Shown here piece by piece: positions 47,640 to 60,110 of a DNA stretch of 64,000 nt; position 1 is the first letter of the stretch, and each line of letters begins with the position of its first letter. Source of the DNA: Timema cristinae (Eukaryota; Arthropoda; Insecta; Phasmatodea; Timematidae); the NCBI GenBank assembly GCA_039000515.1, contig JBCFYV010002255.1:47340812-47404811 (forward strand), read 5' to 3'. Made by a program: the position numbers and the translations under genes. The notes under the pieces are model-generated. The model was given only the letters and a program-made list of their open reading frames with translations, did no database searches and was not told the DNA's origin.

Positions 47640-50018
47640 AAATTTATTTTTCTCCTTAAAAATTTACCATGTGTTTTTCATTTTTATTTAATTTGAAAAC
47701 TCTTTTCCCTTAATGTGCACTTTCCCCTGTTTTAAAATCCATGTGTTTTTGATGATGCACCAATATATTTGTATTGTGAGTCAAAATATACATTTCTATA
47801 AAATATTGCAATTTTTAAAAGTTTGTTTTTCACTATTGAGAATATCTGAACTGATTTGGGTTTAACAGACTTTATTTATTTCTATTGTAAACTCTAAAAC
47901 ATCACGGCCTCAGTATAGATTCTTGTGTTATTTAATTCATATTTTTATGAAGTTCTTTTAAAAAAATCACATTTGATTAAACAGCATAAGGAATGTAAAA
48001 CGTTTTCAACCATTTTATTTGATTGATTCTTCGAACTACCCTCCAAGTCATTTGTTTCAACTCCATACTGTTTTTTCCCATTGATGTTTCTAGCTTTTTT
48101 TTGAAGCATATCCAGCATGTGTGTGATTGAAACATATGTGGTATGTGCTGGGTTGTTAAAATGTGGCATGTGCTTTGAATGAAGCACACAGAAAATATAC
48201 TTAGAAGAAATGGAAGGGTTAGTGTGGACATGTGTATTTGCAATAATAGGCTGTAGATAGAGGTTTGGTCCCAATGAATTTAGATTTAACTGGACTTTCT
48301 GAGAGCCGACGAGTGTCTATTCTATGCGGTATTAACACAATATCTTGGAACATTAATGTTTATTGTTTAAAAACCTCTTTTTTTAAGAATGTAAATTTGG
48401 CATAGTTAGAAATTGTTTTGTTTTTGTTTGATGTTGTTTGTATTAAACTGTAAAGGTTTTTTTAGTCAATCTCTAATATAGAAGAATAACTTACAGACAC
48501 AACAATAGAGAGGGTATTTACTCAGCAAAACTACCCAGGTTCTCATCAATGTCCATGGTTTAATTTCTAAGTAGTTAAACTTCTTTTTAATCTAATTTTT
48601 AAAAATGACAACCTTAATGCTTGAACCTGTTTTTCAACCACTAATTAAACAAGTGATACTTGATGGGAGATGAGTAAATGTGTTTGATTCTCAACAACAA
48701 GACTCCCTAGTATTAGGACAATTGTTAACCAGGAACATGGTGCTAAAGTGAATTATATCCATGCTGTCAATATGTCCCCAGGAGGCGAGCAACCCCCCAA
48801 AGGGTGGTCACCAGCTCAAGTCCTTCGAGCAACCTAGGAAACCCACGAGTTGGCTGTCCCACTGCTCCTTGCTCTGACGAACAATCCCACCGGCTGCCTC
48901 ATAACAATTCCGTCACTTCATATCGTCAACAACAAAACATTTTATACCGGCGATTATTTTTTTGACTTAAATAAGAAAGGTATAATTTTTTTATAAGATT
49001 TGTGTAAGGGGGGAAATGCATTAAAAAACCTGTTTTTCTTCACAAGACTTGTGAGGAAACTGATTTAATAACTTGAAGTGGACGCTGCTGTTATGTCAAT
49101 TAGTCCGACTTTTTTCTTGGCTTGCCACTGCTTTGCTTATTTTTGCTTCAAAAGTAAGAAGGCCAAACTGACTCTCATGACAACATTCTAAAATATTCTC
49201 TTTTGAAGATTTATTATATTATATTTTTTATTCAAATTACATAAAAGACACACGCCAGTGCTAGGTTTTTTTATATTAATTTTCTTCTAGAAAATCTTAT
49301 TTAAATGTTCACAGAAAATTTGTTAAAGTAATAATTATAAACATGTATTTGTAATCAATAAATCTTTATAATTTTGTTTTGGCATTGTATTTTTATTGTA
49401 TAGTTTTAAAATAGTACGATGGTGTTTTCCTTGGGCACACCACATAAAACATTACAACACACATTCTCTGTGAGCTGTAGAGTGTCAAAACTTGTTTTGA
49501 TAGTTTTATGTTGTGTTATAGCAACATGTAGGCCTACTAACTGCTGAGCTAGATGTAGGAGATCCTATTGTATTTGTGCAAGTGAGAGCTGCAATATACA
49601 ATTTTAATCTTAAGGACTATCATAACAAAGTTTTCATCAGTTCTTTTTTTAACATTGGGTGAAACCAGAGACATCTATTGCCTTTCTCTTCTTCTTAAAG
49701 TATCACCGACCACTCATACAACAACAAATCTACTGTCTCATGTTTATCCAGCTTGATGAAGAGAAAGAAAAGGTTTCAACGTGTTTTTTCATAATGTTCC
49801 ATGATCAAAACACCTTCACACAAATTTGTTCCATTGTGTGTTAACACATAATGTTTAATGCATTGTACATCCAGCCTTAATTACAAATTAAAATATCCAC
49901 AAAAACGAAATTACTCACAGTGTTTTCAGAGAATATGATTGTGCTCTCCCAGCCACATTATAAAAAAAATTCAAAATGTACGCAATTAGTTAATATTTTA
50001 CTGATAATTGGGTGACCT
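47640..50018. other. Spacer without recognised genes
   Basis: AT-rich, with a GC-rich patch at 48770-48910 (ccccaggaggcgagcaaccc and following) that I cannot identify. The 109- and 88-codon minus frames (47945-48274) overlap each other, and neither resembles a known protein. Confidence 0.4.
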
Positions 50019-50019
50019 G

Positions 50020-50292
50020 GGGGTCTCAGTGTAAGGTGTCACGACTTTTGTGCTGGGGGTCCGGGGTTCAATCCTCGCTCCCGGCACAGATTTATCTGCT
50101 TGCCAAACCCTTCCTTACCTCTGACAAGACATCTTGTGAATGTGGGAAATGCCAGGCCTCCACCGTGGTTCGGATTCCACGTTAAACTGTAGGTCCTTCA
50201 TTTCATCTCACAATCACCCTACCATTACACATCAGCGTAAGTGCGTATAACCCAAAGGGTAGTAAGACGCGGTGCTAATAATAATAATTATT
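50020..50292 (+). mobile_element. tRNA-derived SINE, family E, with complete tail
   Basis: The head is ggtctcagtgtaaggtgtca with B box ccggggttcaatcctcgc, then cccggcacagatttatctgc and gccaggcctccaccgtggtt. The tail gcgtataacccaaagggtag, then taagacgcggtgctaat and a taa microsatellite, is the same tail as family A. The 22780 copy lacks this tail. Confidence 0.85.
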
Positions 50293-51648
50293 ATTATAGT
50301 CTCACCATATTGACAATTGACATAAAATTATTTATTTTTCCTATCCCACAATGTTTAATAAGACTAGTGAGCTTTTGACAGATATTTTTTCAAAACAAGG
50401 TGCCTTAAAGAAATGACAATTTATCACTCATTTTTAAATACAAACTTAAAATGGGATTTGATTTTCATCACAGCAACTACTAAATCTGATCATACAAATA
50501 TGAATTTTTAAATAGAAGGAGAATAATTATTATTGCCTTGCTCAACAGAACATTTGAAGTTAATATTTATCACATTTATAGTTATGTAAAACATTGGGTT
50601 TCAAATGGATTTCAGTCATCCCAATTAAGATGTATCTACATCCTTGAAATAAAATGAAAATTGTTCTTCTAATGTAATCAAGAAATTAATAACTATTGTT
50701 CACCATTAGTTTCTAAATAAACAGTGAGTTAAAATTATAGTATTTAGAGGACCATGCCAAACTGGTTCGCTTTGTTTTTCTCTCTGGTTCAAAACATTGC
50801 GTAACATAATTCATAATAGTTATAAATTTAGAAAATATGTCCACTGTTCATCAATTTCCCGATCACTTTTATTTAGGACCACCATAATAATGCTGCTTTT
50901 ATTCGTCACATGTGTTTGTTTAGAGCTCGAGGAATGTTGTTTCACCGGGCTTACAATCTTGATTATTGGTTCAAGATGCTCAACATACACTTAAAATAAG
51001 ATAGAACTTAATTTAGCGAGTTTCAAACTCTCAGAATTATGCTGTCAGCTGAGAGAAGAAAGGATAAATAGTTTGTTACAACCATCAAGTATGTTTCAAT
51101 CCTTAAGAGAAGTCCAGCATTTGGGAAGAAAATATTGTACCAAACAGTCTAAACTACTGTGAATCAACCAGAAAATACAGATTGTTCATTCTTGGTGTTT
51201 AATAAAAAGAAAAATAATAATTGAGTCCTAATATACTTTGTTGCTTTTTTGACATATTCAAAAGTTAGATATTTTCTAGGGGTTTCACAAATTAAAACTA
51301 AAGTTTGGCATCACTAAAATTGTCTCTTAAACTCTACGTATGAATGTTTGTTTAAAATCAATTCAAGTTTTCACACCACATCTTACCTGACAAGTGTTTG
51401 CAATGAAGGCAAAGTTTTTTTAAGAATTAAATATGTAAAATTTGAGAATTCATTATTTATTAAATCTATTTTGATTATTGTGAATGGTTGAATTTTTAGT
51501 ATCATAGTGAAGTCATTGGAAACTAATCAAAAAAAGCACACAACTAAATAGAATTCAATTTGACTATTTAATTAATTCGATTACGCCCATCGCTATTCCC
51601 AACCCTTCTGAGAAGTTTAACATGTTGAATACTAAAGAGAGGTATCTT
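50293..51648. other. Spacer without recognised features
   Basis: AT-rich. The 65-codon frame at 50797 has no recognised homology, and I see no repeats. Confidence 0.4.
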
Positions 51649-51830
51649 GTATTAAATAAAATAATAGAATATAAGAAAAATTACAGAGCACAAATAAAAG
51701 AAAAAACCCTAACACATATTTACACACATTTAGATATTTTGATGATATTATAGCATCGAAATATGTGTTAGTGTTTTTACTTTTATTTGTGCTCTACCAT
51801 TTTCCTAATATTCTATTGTTTTATTTATTA
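51649..51830. repeat. Foldback element with ~72-bp arms
   Basis: The left arm (51649-51720: ttacagagcacaaataaaag, then ctaacacatatt) is the imperfect inverse of the right arm (51759-51830: aaatatgtgttagtg, then cttttatttgtgctctacca). The loop is about 38 bases. This is the shape of a small MITE or foldback element; a transcript would form a long hairpin. Confidence 0.8.
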
Positions 51831-51894
51831 CAAAATGTTTTTGCTCAATGCACTTTATTCATGCATATTATTTTAAAGAATGGTATTGAGATTT

Positions 51895-52017
51895 TTAGCG
51901 TATAGTTTTGATTATTGTGATACCATGTCATCCCTCACTGCAGCTTTGGGTGGTACTGGTTGCATCTATTCGAAGTGCAGTCTCCTGGTGACGATTGTGG
52001 CTAGGCACCGGTTCTGT
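51895..52017 (+). other. GC-richer left flank of the 75-bp array
   Basis: An open frame from ATG 51926 (MSSLTAALGGTGCIYSKCSL, continuing to RHRFCGG) runs up to a ggggtaagg donor-like sequence exactly where the array begins. It is not recognisable as any protein, including the missing atlastin exon. It could be a small exon or chance. Confidence 0.2.
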
Positions 52018-54664
52018 GGGGGTAAGGACACTTGAGGATGGTGGAGGTCAGGTGGTTGGTGAGAGAAGACTAGGAGAGTAACTAGCTACCTCAGGGGTAA
52101 GGACACTTGAGGATGGTGGAGGTCAGGTGGTTGGTGAGAGAAGACGAGGAGAGTAACTAGCTACCTCAGGGGTAAGGAACTCGAGGATGGTGGAGGTCAG
52201 GTGGTTGGTGAGAGAAGACAGGAGAGTAACTAGCTACCTCAGGGGTAAGGACACTTGAGGATGGTGGAGGTCAGGTGGTTGGTGAGAGAAGACTAGGAGA
52301 GTAACTAGCTACCTCAGGGGTAAGGACACTTGAGGATGGTGGAGGTCAGGTGGTTGGTGAGAGAAGACTAGGAGAGTAACTAGCTACCTCAGGGGTAAGG
52401 ACACTTGAGGATGGTGGAGGTCAGGTGGTTGGTGAGAGAAGACTAGGAGAGTAACTAGCTACCTCAGGGGTAAGGACACTTGAGGATGGTGGAGGTCAGG
52501 TGGTTGGTGAGAGAAGACTAGGAGAGTAACTAGCTACCTCAGGGGTAAGGACACTTGAGGATGGTGGAGGTCAGGTGGTTGGTGAGAGAAGACTAGGAGA
52601 GTAACTAGCTACCTCAGGGGTAAGGACACTTGAGGATGGTGGAGGTCAGGTGGTTGGTGAGAGAAGACTAGGAGAGTAACTAGCTACCTCAGGGGTAAGG
52701 ACACTTGAGGATGGTGGAGGTCAGGTGGTTGGTGAGAGAAGACTAGGAGAGTAACTAGCTACCTCAGGGGTAAGGACACTTGAGGATGGTGGAGGTCAGG
52801 TGGTTGGTGAGAGAAGACTAGGAGAGTAACTAGCTACCTCAGGGGTAAGGACACTTGAGGATGGTGGAGGTCAGGTGGTTGGTGAGAGAAGACGAGGAGA
52901 GTAACTAGCTACCTCAGGGGTAAGGACACTTGAGGATGGTGGAGGTCAGGTGGTTGGTGAGAGAAGACTAGGAGAGTAACTAGCTACCTCAGGGGTAAGG
53001 ACACTTGAGGATGGTGGAGGTCAGGTGGTTGGTGAGAGAAGACGAGGAGAGTAACTAGCTACCTCAGGGGTAAGGACACTTGAGGATGGTGGAGGTCAGG
53101 TGGTTGGTGAGAGAAGACTAGGAGAGTAACTAGCTACCTCAGGGGTAAGGACACTTGAGGATGGTGGAGGTCAGGTGGTTGGTGAGAGAAGACGAGGAGA
53201 GTAACTAGCTACCTCAGGGGTAAGGACACTTGAGGATGGTGGAGGTCAGGTGGTTGTTGAGAGAAGACGAGGAGAGTAACTAGCTACCTCAGGGGTAAGG
53301 ACACTTGAGGATGGTGGAGGTCAGGTGGTTGGTGAGAGAAGACGAGGAGAGTAACTAGCTACCTCAGGGGTAAGGACACTTGAGGATGGTGGAGGTCAGG
53401 TGGTTGGTGAGAGAAGACTAGGAGAGTAACTAGCTACCTCAGGGGTAAGGACACTTGAGGATGGTGGAGGTCAGGTGGTTGGTGAGAGAAGACTAGGAGA
53501 GTAACTAGCTACCTCAGGGGTAAGGACACTTGAGGATGGTGGAGGTCAGGTGGTTGGTGAGAGAAGACGAGGAGAGTAACTAGCTACTCAGGGTAAGGAC
53601 ACTTGAGGATGGTGGAGGTCAGGTGGTTGGTGAGAGAAGACTAGGAGAGTAACTAGCTACCTCAGGGGTAAGGACACTTGAGGATGGTGGAGGTCAGGTG
53701 GTTGGTGAGAGAAGACGAGGAGAGTAACTAGCTACCTCAGGGGTAAGGACACTTGAGGATGGTGGAGGTCAGGTGGTTGGTGAGAGAAGACTAGGAGAGT
53801 AATAGCTACCTCAGGGGTAAGGACACTTGAGGATGGTGGAGGTCAGGTGGTTGGTGAGAGAAGACTAGGAGAGTAACTAGCTACCTCAGGGTAAGGACAC
53901 TTGAGGATGGTGGAGGTCAGGTTGGTTGGTGAGAGAAGACGAGGAGAGTAACTAGCTACCTCAGGGGTAAGGACACTTGAGGATGGTGGAGGTCAGGTGG
54001 TTGGTGAGAGAAGACTAGGAGAGTAACTAGCTACCTCAGGGGTAAGGACACTTGAGGATGGTGGAGGTCAGGTGGTTGGTGAGAGAAGACGAGGAGAGTA
54101 ACTAGCTACCTCAGGGGTAAGGACACTTGAGGATGGTGGAGGTCAGGTGGTTGGTGAGAGAAGACGAGGAGAGTAACTAGCTACCTCAGGGGTAAGGACA
54201 CTTGAGGATGGTGGAGGTCAGGTGGTTGGTGAGAGAAGACGAGGAGAGTAACTAGCTACCTCAGGGGTAAGGACACTTGAGGATGGTGGAGGTCAGGTGG
54301 TTGGTGAGAGAAGACTAGGAGAGTAACTAGCTACCTCAGGGGTAAGGACACTTGAGGATGGTGGAGGTCAGGTGGTTGGTGAGAGAAGACTAGGAGAGTA
54401 ACTAGCTACCTCAGGGGTAAGGACACTTGAGGATGGTGGAGGTCAGGTGGTTGGTGAGAGAAGACTAGGAGAGTAACTAGCTACCTCAGGGGTAAGGACA
54501 CTTGAGGATGGTGGAGGTCAGGTGGTTGGTGAGAGAAGACTAGGAGAGTAACTAGCTACCTCAGGGGTAAGGACACTTGAGGATGGTGGAGGTCAGGTGG
54601 TTGGTGAGAGAAGACGAGGAGAGTAACTAGCTACCTCAGGGGTAAGGACACTTGAGGATGTTGG
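52018..54664. repeat. 75-bp tandem array, ~35 copies, nearly identical
   Basis: The unit runs ggggtaaggacacttgagga, tggtggaggtcaggtggttg, gtgagagaagac(t or g)a, then ggagagtaactagctacctc. Period 75 is measured from the caggggtaa sites. Most units differ only at the gacta/gacga site, with rare single-base indels, so homogenisation is recent. In-frame stops prevent long open frames. The right flank begins as a diverged unit (gaggatgttggagcgcagtg). Confidence 0.97.
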
Positions 54665-57600
54665 AGCGCAGTGGGTACGTCCGGGGGTTCAGGTGTGACT
54701 GTCGGAGTAGTAAGAGATGGGCCCTCGGGTTGAGTACTGTTTGGACGGTGATGTTTCCTTCACGGTCTTCCGTTGGTGAAGGTTTACAAATAGACCTACA
54801 TTACACAATATAGGCCTAAACTGTGAATTAAGATTTATTTCAATCATGATTTCAATTTTAATCAACCTTAACCACCCATCGCAAAATACAGGTTAAAAGC
54901 CAGCCCAATTAAACAATATAGACTCATATTATTGTTTAGAAATCAAATCAATCAAAATATGAGTGTCTAAGTTATTTTTAGAAGTGTTGATAGAATTAGT
55001 AAAGTTTCTAAAAAAACATGTGAAATAAACAGATTAGGCCGAGTTACCATTTGATCAACTTTAATCATCTTGAGGTATTATAATTTATTTTGATAAGAAA
55101 GCTAAAATAAAAATACAAACATTAAAAAAAAAGACTAAAACATGTTCAACAATTAAACATACATTGGAAATAGTGAACTCAATAATGCCTAAGTATGTTT
55201 TATTATTATTTTCTTATATATCTACTATCTATCTTCACGTAGAAAACAAATATTTTCAACTCCAATATGTTCACTCCTATTTTATTAAGCAAGACTGTGT
55301 TTGAATATTTTTACAATTACTTCAATAACATATTTGAAAAAAATAAATAACTCTTAGTTAAAATCAATTTAAAAACAAATTATGAATTAGCAAGTTGTTA
55401 TTTGATTCTTAAAACTCGTTAGGACTTACTAAGTGATCAGATTACCTCAATCAATTTTAAACAAATAATTGATATATCAGCCGGTAGGTGTAAATGAACA
55501 GTTTTATCAGTTAACTCTTGACACTATTTTTCATGAAATCCAACAAAATATCTAACTTAATTAACAGTTGTGTTTATTTAATCATCACCCTGGCCGCTGA
55601 CGAGTAAACATATACGTCATGCTTTGTATCGTGTGTAATGTGTTCTTATTTCTCTTAAAAAAAAAAAAGCCGTAATTTGTTTTATTTATTTGTAATTCTA
55701 GTTTTGACTTTCAGTTTTTGAAGAGCTTTAATGTGTTTATTAAAATATTTACATGATTGTTCGTGAGGTCAAAGTTTCAGAAGTAAGCATATTTATCTCT
55801 TTTCTCCGACAAAATAATGATTATGAATTAAATTGTGGTTTTCAATAGGCCTAGCTTAGTAATTTTTGATGATCAAGTCTAATAAAACACCAAATCTTTA
55901 ATACTTGTAAGGATCTGGTGGATTCGAAGGGCTTATCACTAAGTATGTTGGCTATGCCTTTTAATTCAAACCATGATTTAGCCTAAATAACCTAAATGTA
56001 AGATTTGAACATGAATAAAAAGCCGATAATGTTGAACACTATAATGTCAGAATTAGGAGTAAAAGGAAAGCATGGAATATAAGCTGGTATGGTATGGGAT
56101 GCGTGGAAATAATTAATACATATTTCAACATATATTTATTAAAAAACCATGTTTAAAAATGTATTTATACATAGAGAACAGAAAAAGATAAAGCTAAAGA
56201 TGCATCTATTAATATTTCAAACAAGGTTTACAAGTAAGTATACAGTTTGTGGATGTTGAAATGAGCCTATGTCATGAATGGTTTACTTAAGATACACAGT
56301 CACATCAACAACATCAATTGTCTATTTTTCACCAGAAAAAATAGACAATTGTGATGATTTTTACATAGATAATCGAAATAAAGAATTATGCACAGTTTTC
56401 TTAATGAGTATTTAAAAAGATGCAATAAAATATGATGCCTGGTTAAAGTTAAATGCCCTATCACATAAAATGGTGGTCAGAGAGTTTCAACTTTAAGTTT
56501 ATAGATATTTTGTTTGCTTAAAGTTGGTCTAAATAACCTGCTTATGTTTTAAAATGAATTGAAAAGCGACACCTGGACAGCTATGTAGTTTATGACTACA
56601 TCATTTAATCTGACAATTTATAATGGAGTTTTTACTAGTTTAACATATTCCTAAAGAATCTCATGATCATGTGAAAGTATTATACTTTCTTTAAGATTCA
56701 ATTTTTGACAGTTTAAACTGTTATCTAGGTATTATGAATAAGAGTACAAATTTGCACTACCTCTTAAAATAGATATTATTTCTATCTAAGCATAAAATAC
56801 AATAAATCATTGTCAGACATTACTCTTTCCCTGCACCTGTCATGGCTATTCTGTAAAACATACTAGAGACAAAATCTTATTATATAGCAACATGAAATCC
56901 CCTGATGTTAAAATATATACTTTTAAAAAATTATTTACAAACCTAATGATTCATATTTTTCAATACTGGCTACTATAATTACAACTTTTTATTAGTTCTA
57001 TTACTCATTTAGTTTATTAATTATTACAATCCAAAATTTCAGATTTTGTACTTCCAAATGACAAAATCAAATTAAAATAGTTGACAATGTATATTCAAAT
57101 ATACTGAGTAAAAATACATTTAAATTTTATAAAACATCCATTCTCAATTCTCACTATATGTCAAAACTAGCCTAATACTAGTATAATTTGATTTATAAGT
57201 ATACTTTTTTTTTGCACAATAGATTTAAACAAAGTTATGTATACACATAACTTAAACAATATACAAACATAATGAGACTTTTAAAAAGTCAGTTTTACAT
57301 ACATACCATGGCTTATATCTCAATGACATACATTCATACAGTAATAGAATCCACTGCAAACATTGGGTATTAAGAACGTATCCTAAATTAACTTTTGTAC
57401 ATTCGAAAATAAAATAGGATTTTGATGTTCCTGATAACCCATGCCAATATCTCGTGTTGGGAGGTTCCAAGTGCTGAGGAAACGCTTCACAATCACGAGC
57501 AGATAATTTCTTGTTTAGTTGCTTTCTCTAGAACATTCAACAAGGGAAATCATAAGGTAAAATCTGGTTGTTTCCTTATTTACCAAACTAATCCAAAATA

Positions 57601-58225
57601 GAAGACACAAATATTTAAACAAAGTTATAAACACAATCAGAGCGAGTTGCTTGAGTAATTGTTTCAAATGTCTGAGAACAAACACGTAAAACTCAGAGCA
57701 CACAACTCATCTGGTTGTGAAATGATAGCTAGAAGGTTGTCCTCAAACGTTATATAAGTTCCAAAAAAGAAAAGAGGATGATTATATCTTCACTACTCAT
57801 AACATTAAGGAAAAACAAAAAAAATACTTTTGTTGCTATTTATTCATAGAAAATATAATTGATATATGTATTAGTTTATTAACAGGTAGAACCATATATG
57901 ATGGTATAAACAAAATTATTAATGAGTCAAAGTTGGTAAATATATAATATTTATCATGAATCTGACTGGTTAATATAAACCCATTATCAACATTAAATAT
58001 AAAATTATATTTCAGAAATTTGCATGAGAAAACTAACATTATTTTAATCATCACTAGCCACAAGGAACTTTCTTGTAAAGTAACGTTAAATTGACCCTAG
58101 TAAAAACAATATAAAATTTTATAGCTATCTCATTAATACTTTAAATGAATGATAGAAGACTCAAACTCATCTTTTTTAAGATTTCAATTCCTATTCCTAT
58201 TTTACAAGAATAAATCTAGACGAAA
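54665..58225. other. AT-rich spacer, one perfect hairpin
   Basis: About 3.5 kb with no recognisable gene. At 56315-56351 caattgtctattttt and its exact reverse complement form a 15-bp stem with a 7-base loop. Minus-strand frames of 62-75 codons (57252-58063) look like chance AT-rich translations. Confidence 0.45.
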
Positions 58226-58237
58226 TAATTAAGAGAA

Positions 58238-58510
<273 letters not shown>

Positions 58511-58522
58511 TAATTAAGAGAA

Positions 58523-59370
58523 ACTTGCAAGATTATTATAAAACAATAAGATATGCTTTTCACATTAGAGCAAAATTTCACTAAATAAATCATCGCTATC
58601 AAACCACAACATTAGACCTTACTATTGAGAATTCTATTTATCAAGTCACAAGTAATATTCCAACAAAATATTAACAAATATCAATCTCACCATAATAAAC
58701 CTAATCTTTGACTATTCTCAAACATCATGAAATGTAATATTGGTCTACTATTTTCAAGAATATTAAGTTACATTTTTAAATATATGTAGCCACGGCTACG
58801 TACTTCTCACATGCTCCATCCCCGCACTATATATGCGAGAAAACATGGAAGGAGAGGATCAAGGTGGGGGAACACAAACCTAGTTTCTACAACTAGCTCC
58901 AAACAACTGGAATGATCTGTGCTAGATTAGAGCAGGCATCTCTTTCTTATTAAGTTCTTAGGAATGTTTTGTCTGTAGCGAACTCTAGAGGCGGCCGTTT
59001 GAATTTTGGTGGGCTCGGTCAGTTATGCTCATTTGTGTTTCGTTGTCTCTCCGTCCTGTTGTCCAGAGGCGCTGGGATGGTAAAATTGGGCAAGTTTGTT
59101 TATGTCTCAGACTCGTCTCTTCTTTACTTGTAGCAACATGCTACATTATGTTTTAACAAACATGGGCCATGCGCTAGGAGGTATTCTGTGCTTAATGAAG
59201 CTGCAGCAGTAGGGTTTCATTTGTTTGCTAATGCGCATATTGAAGATACAGTGCCTAGCGTGGTCCTCATGTTTATTGTTGAGCCAAGTTTGATAAACAT
59301 TTCAAATGAATGAAATAAAGCGAGAAGTTTCACAAGTTGTTGACAAGTTGTTCTCACTCAACAGGGCTGC
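58523..59370. other. Spacer with a GC-richer patch
   Basis: 58790-59110 is less AT-rich, but I see no coding frame. It may belong to the 5' part of the mariner-like relic that follows. Confidence 0.35.
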
Positions 59371-59374
59371 ACGG

Positions 59375-60110
59375 GTCAGCCAGTTACGATGACAAACAAT
59401 GAGGATCATGGACGGCTCCTGAACCATGTGTTAGGAGTCTTGGGTTAACATATTTTAAAATGAGTATCAATCATATGTCCTTATTTAAATTGTTCAAATG
59501 ACTGAGTGGATTTCAATATCGAATACCGACTAAACAGCATTTGAACGACATCGACTTGCTTGTTGGGTCACTTATGAGCATCCAATTTTCCTGTCTAGCT
59601 TATAGTTTACTAAGGAAAGCCACACTTATCTCCTTGGTTTTGAAGGGCTAGACATATTCATTCTGCAATTGTAATGATATGGTATGGTATGCCTTATCTG
59701 CAAACAATGTATTACTAAGCCTGTTTTTTTTGGAAGACTATGATGGATATCCTCAGACAGTTAACCAGGAATGGTATAGAGACATCATTACTACACCACT
59801 TTTGAGGGATCTGTTCCAACAAGATGGAGCCACAAGGCTAAAAACTCGCTGGCATTGCTCCATGAACACTCCAGGAAACACATAATTCCCCCCTCCCTCA
59901 AACACATTTTAACATAAAAATACTGTCTTTAGACACCTATGTTTGATTTGGAGTCACTTTTTAAGAACCCACCAACAATAATTGTGGAATTAGAGGAAAA
60001 GAGTGTAGCATTCTTTCACCAACTGCAGCAACTTACATTTACAGACATGTTGAACGTTATGAATCTTGTTTGAAAAACAATGGAAAGCATTTTGAACATA
60101 GTTAATGTAA
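59375..60110 (+). pseudogene. Tc1/mariner (IS630-type) transposase relic
   Basis: Decayed fragments in family order are a WTAPEP block near 59415, then MVWYALSANNVLLSLFFLED and TVNQEWYRDIITTPLLRDLF, and FQQDGAT at 59813-59833. FQQDGAT surrounds a catalytic Asp of the DDE domain; relatives follow it with HTA, here changed to RLK. A C-terminal LNVMNLV-like tail lies near 60050. Stops and frameshifts make it non-functional, and no terminal repeats were found. Confidence 0.75.

Noticed and set aside
51926..52035. Missing atlastin exon starting near ctcactgcagctttgggtgg
   Set aside because: The translation does not match the expected three-helix-bundle sequence beyond two or three residues.
59679..59885. 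Intact 68-codon gene
   Set aside because: It is one surviving frame of a mariner-type transposase with decayed neighbours on both sides.
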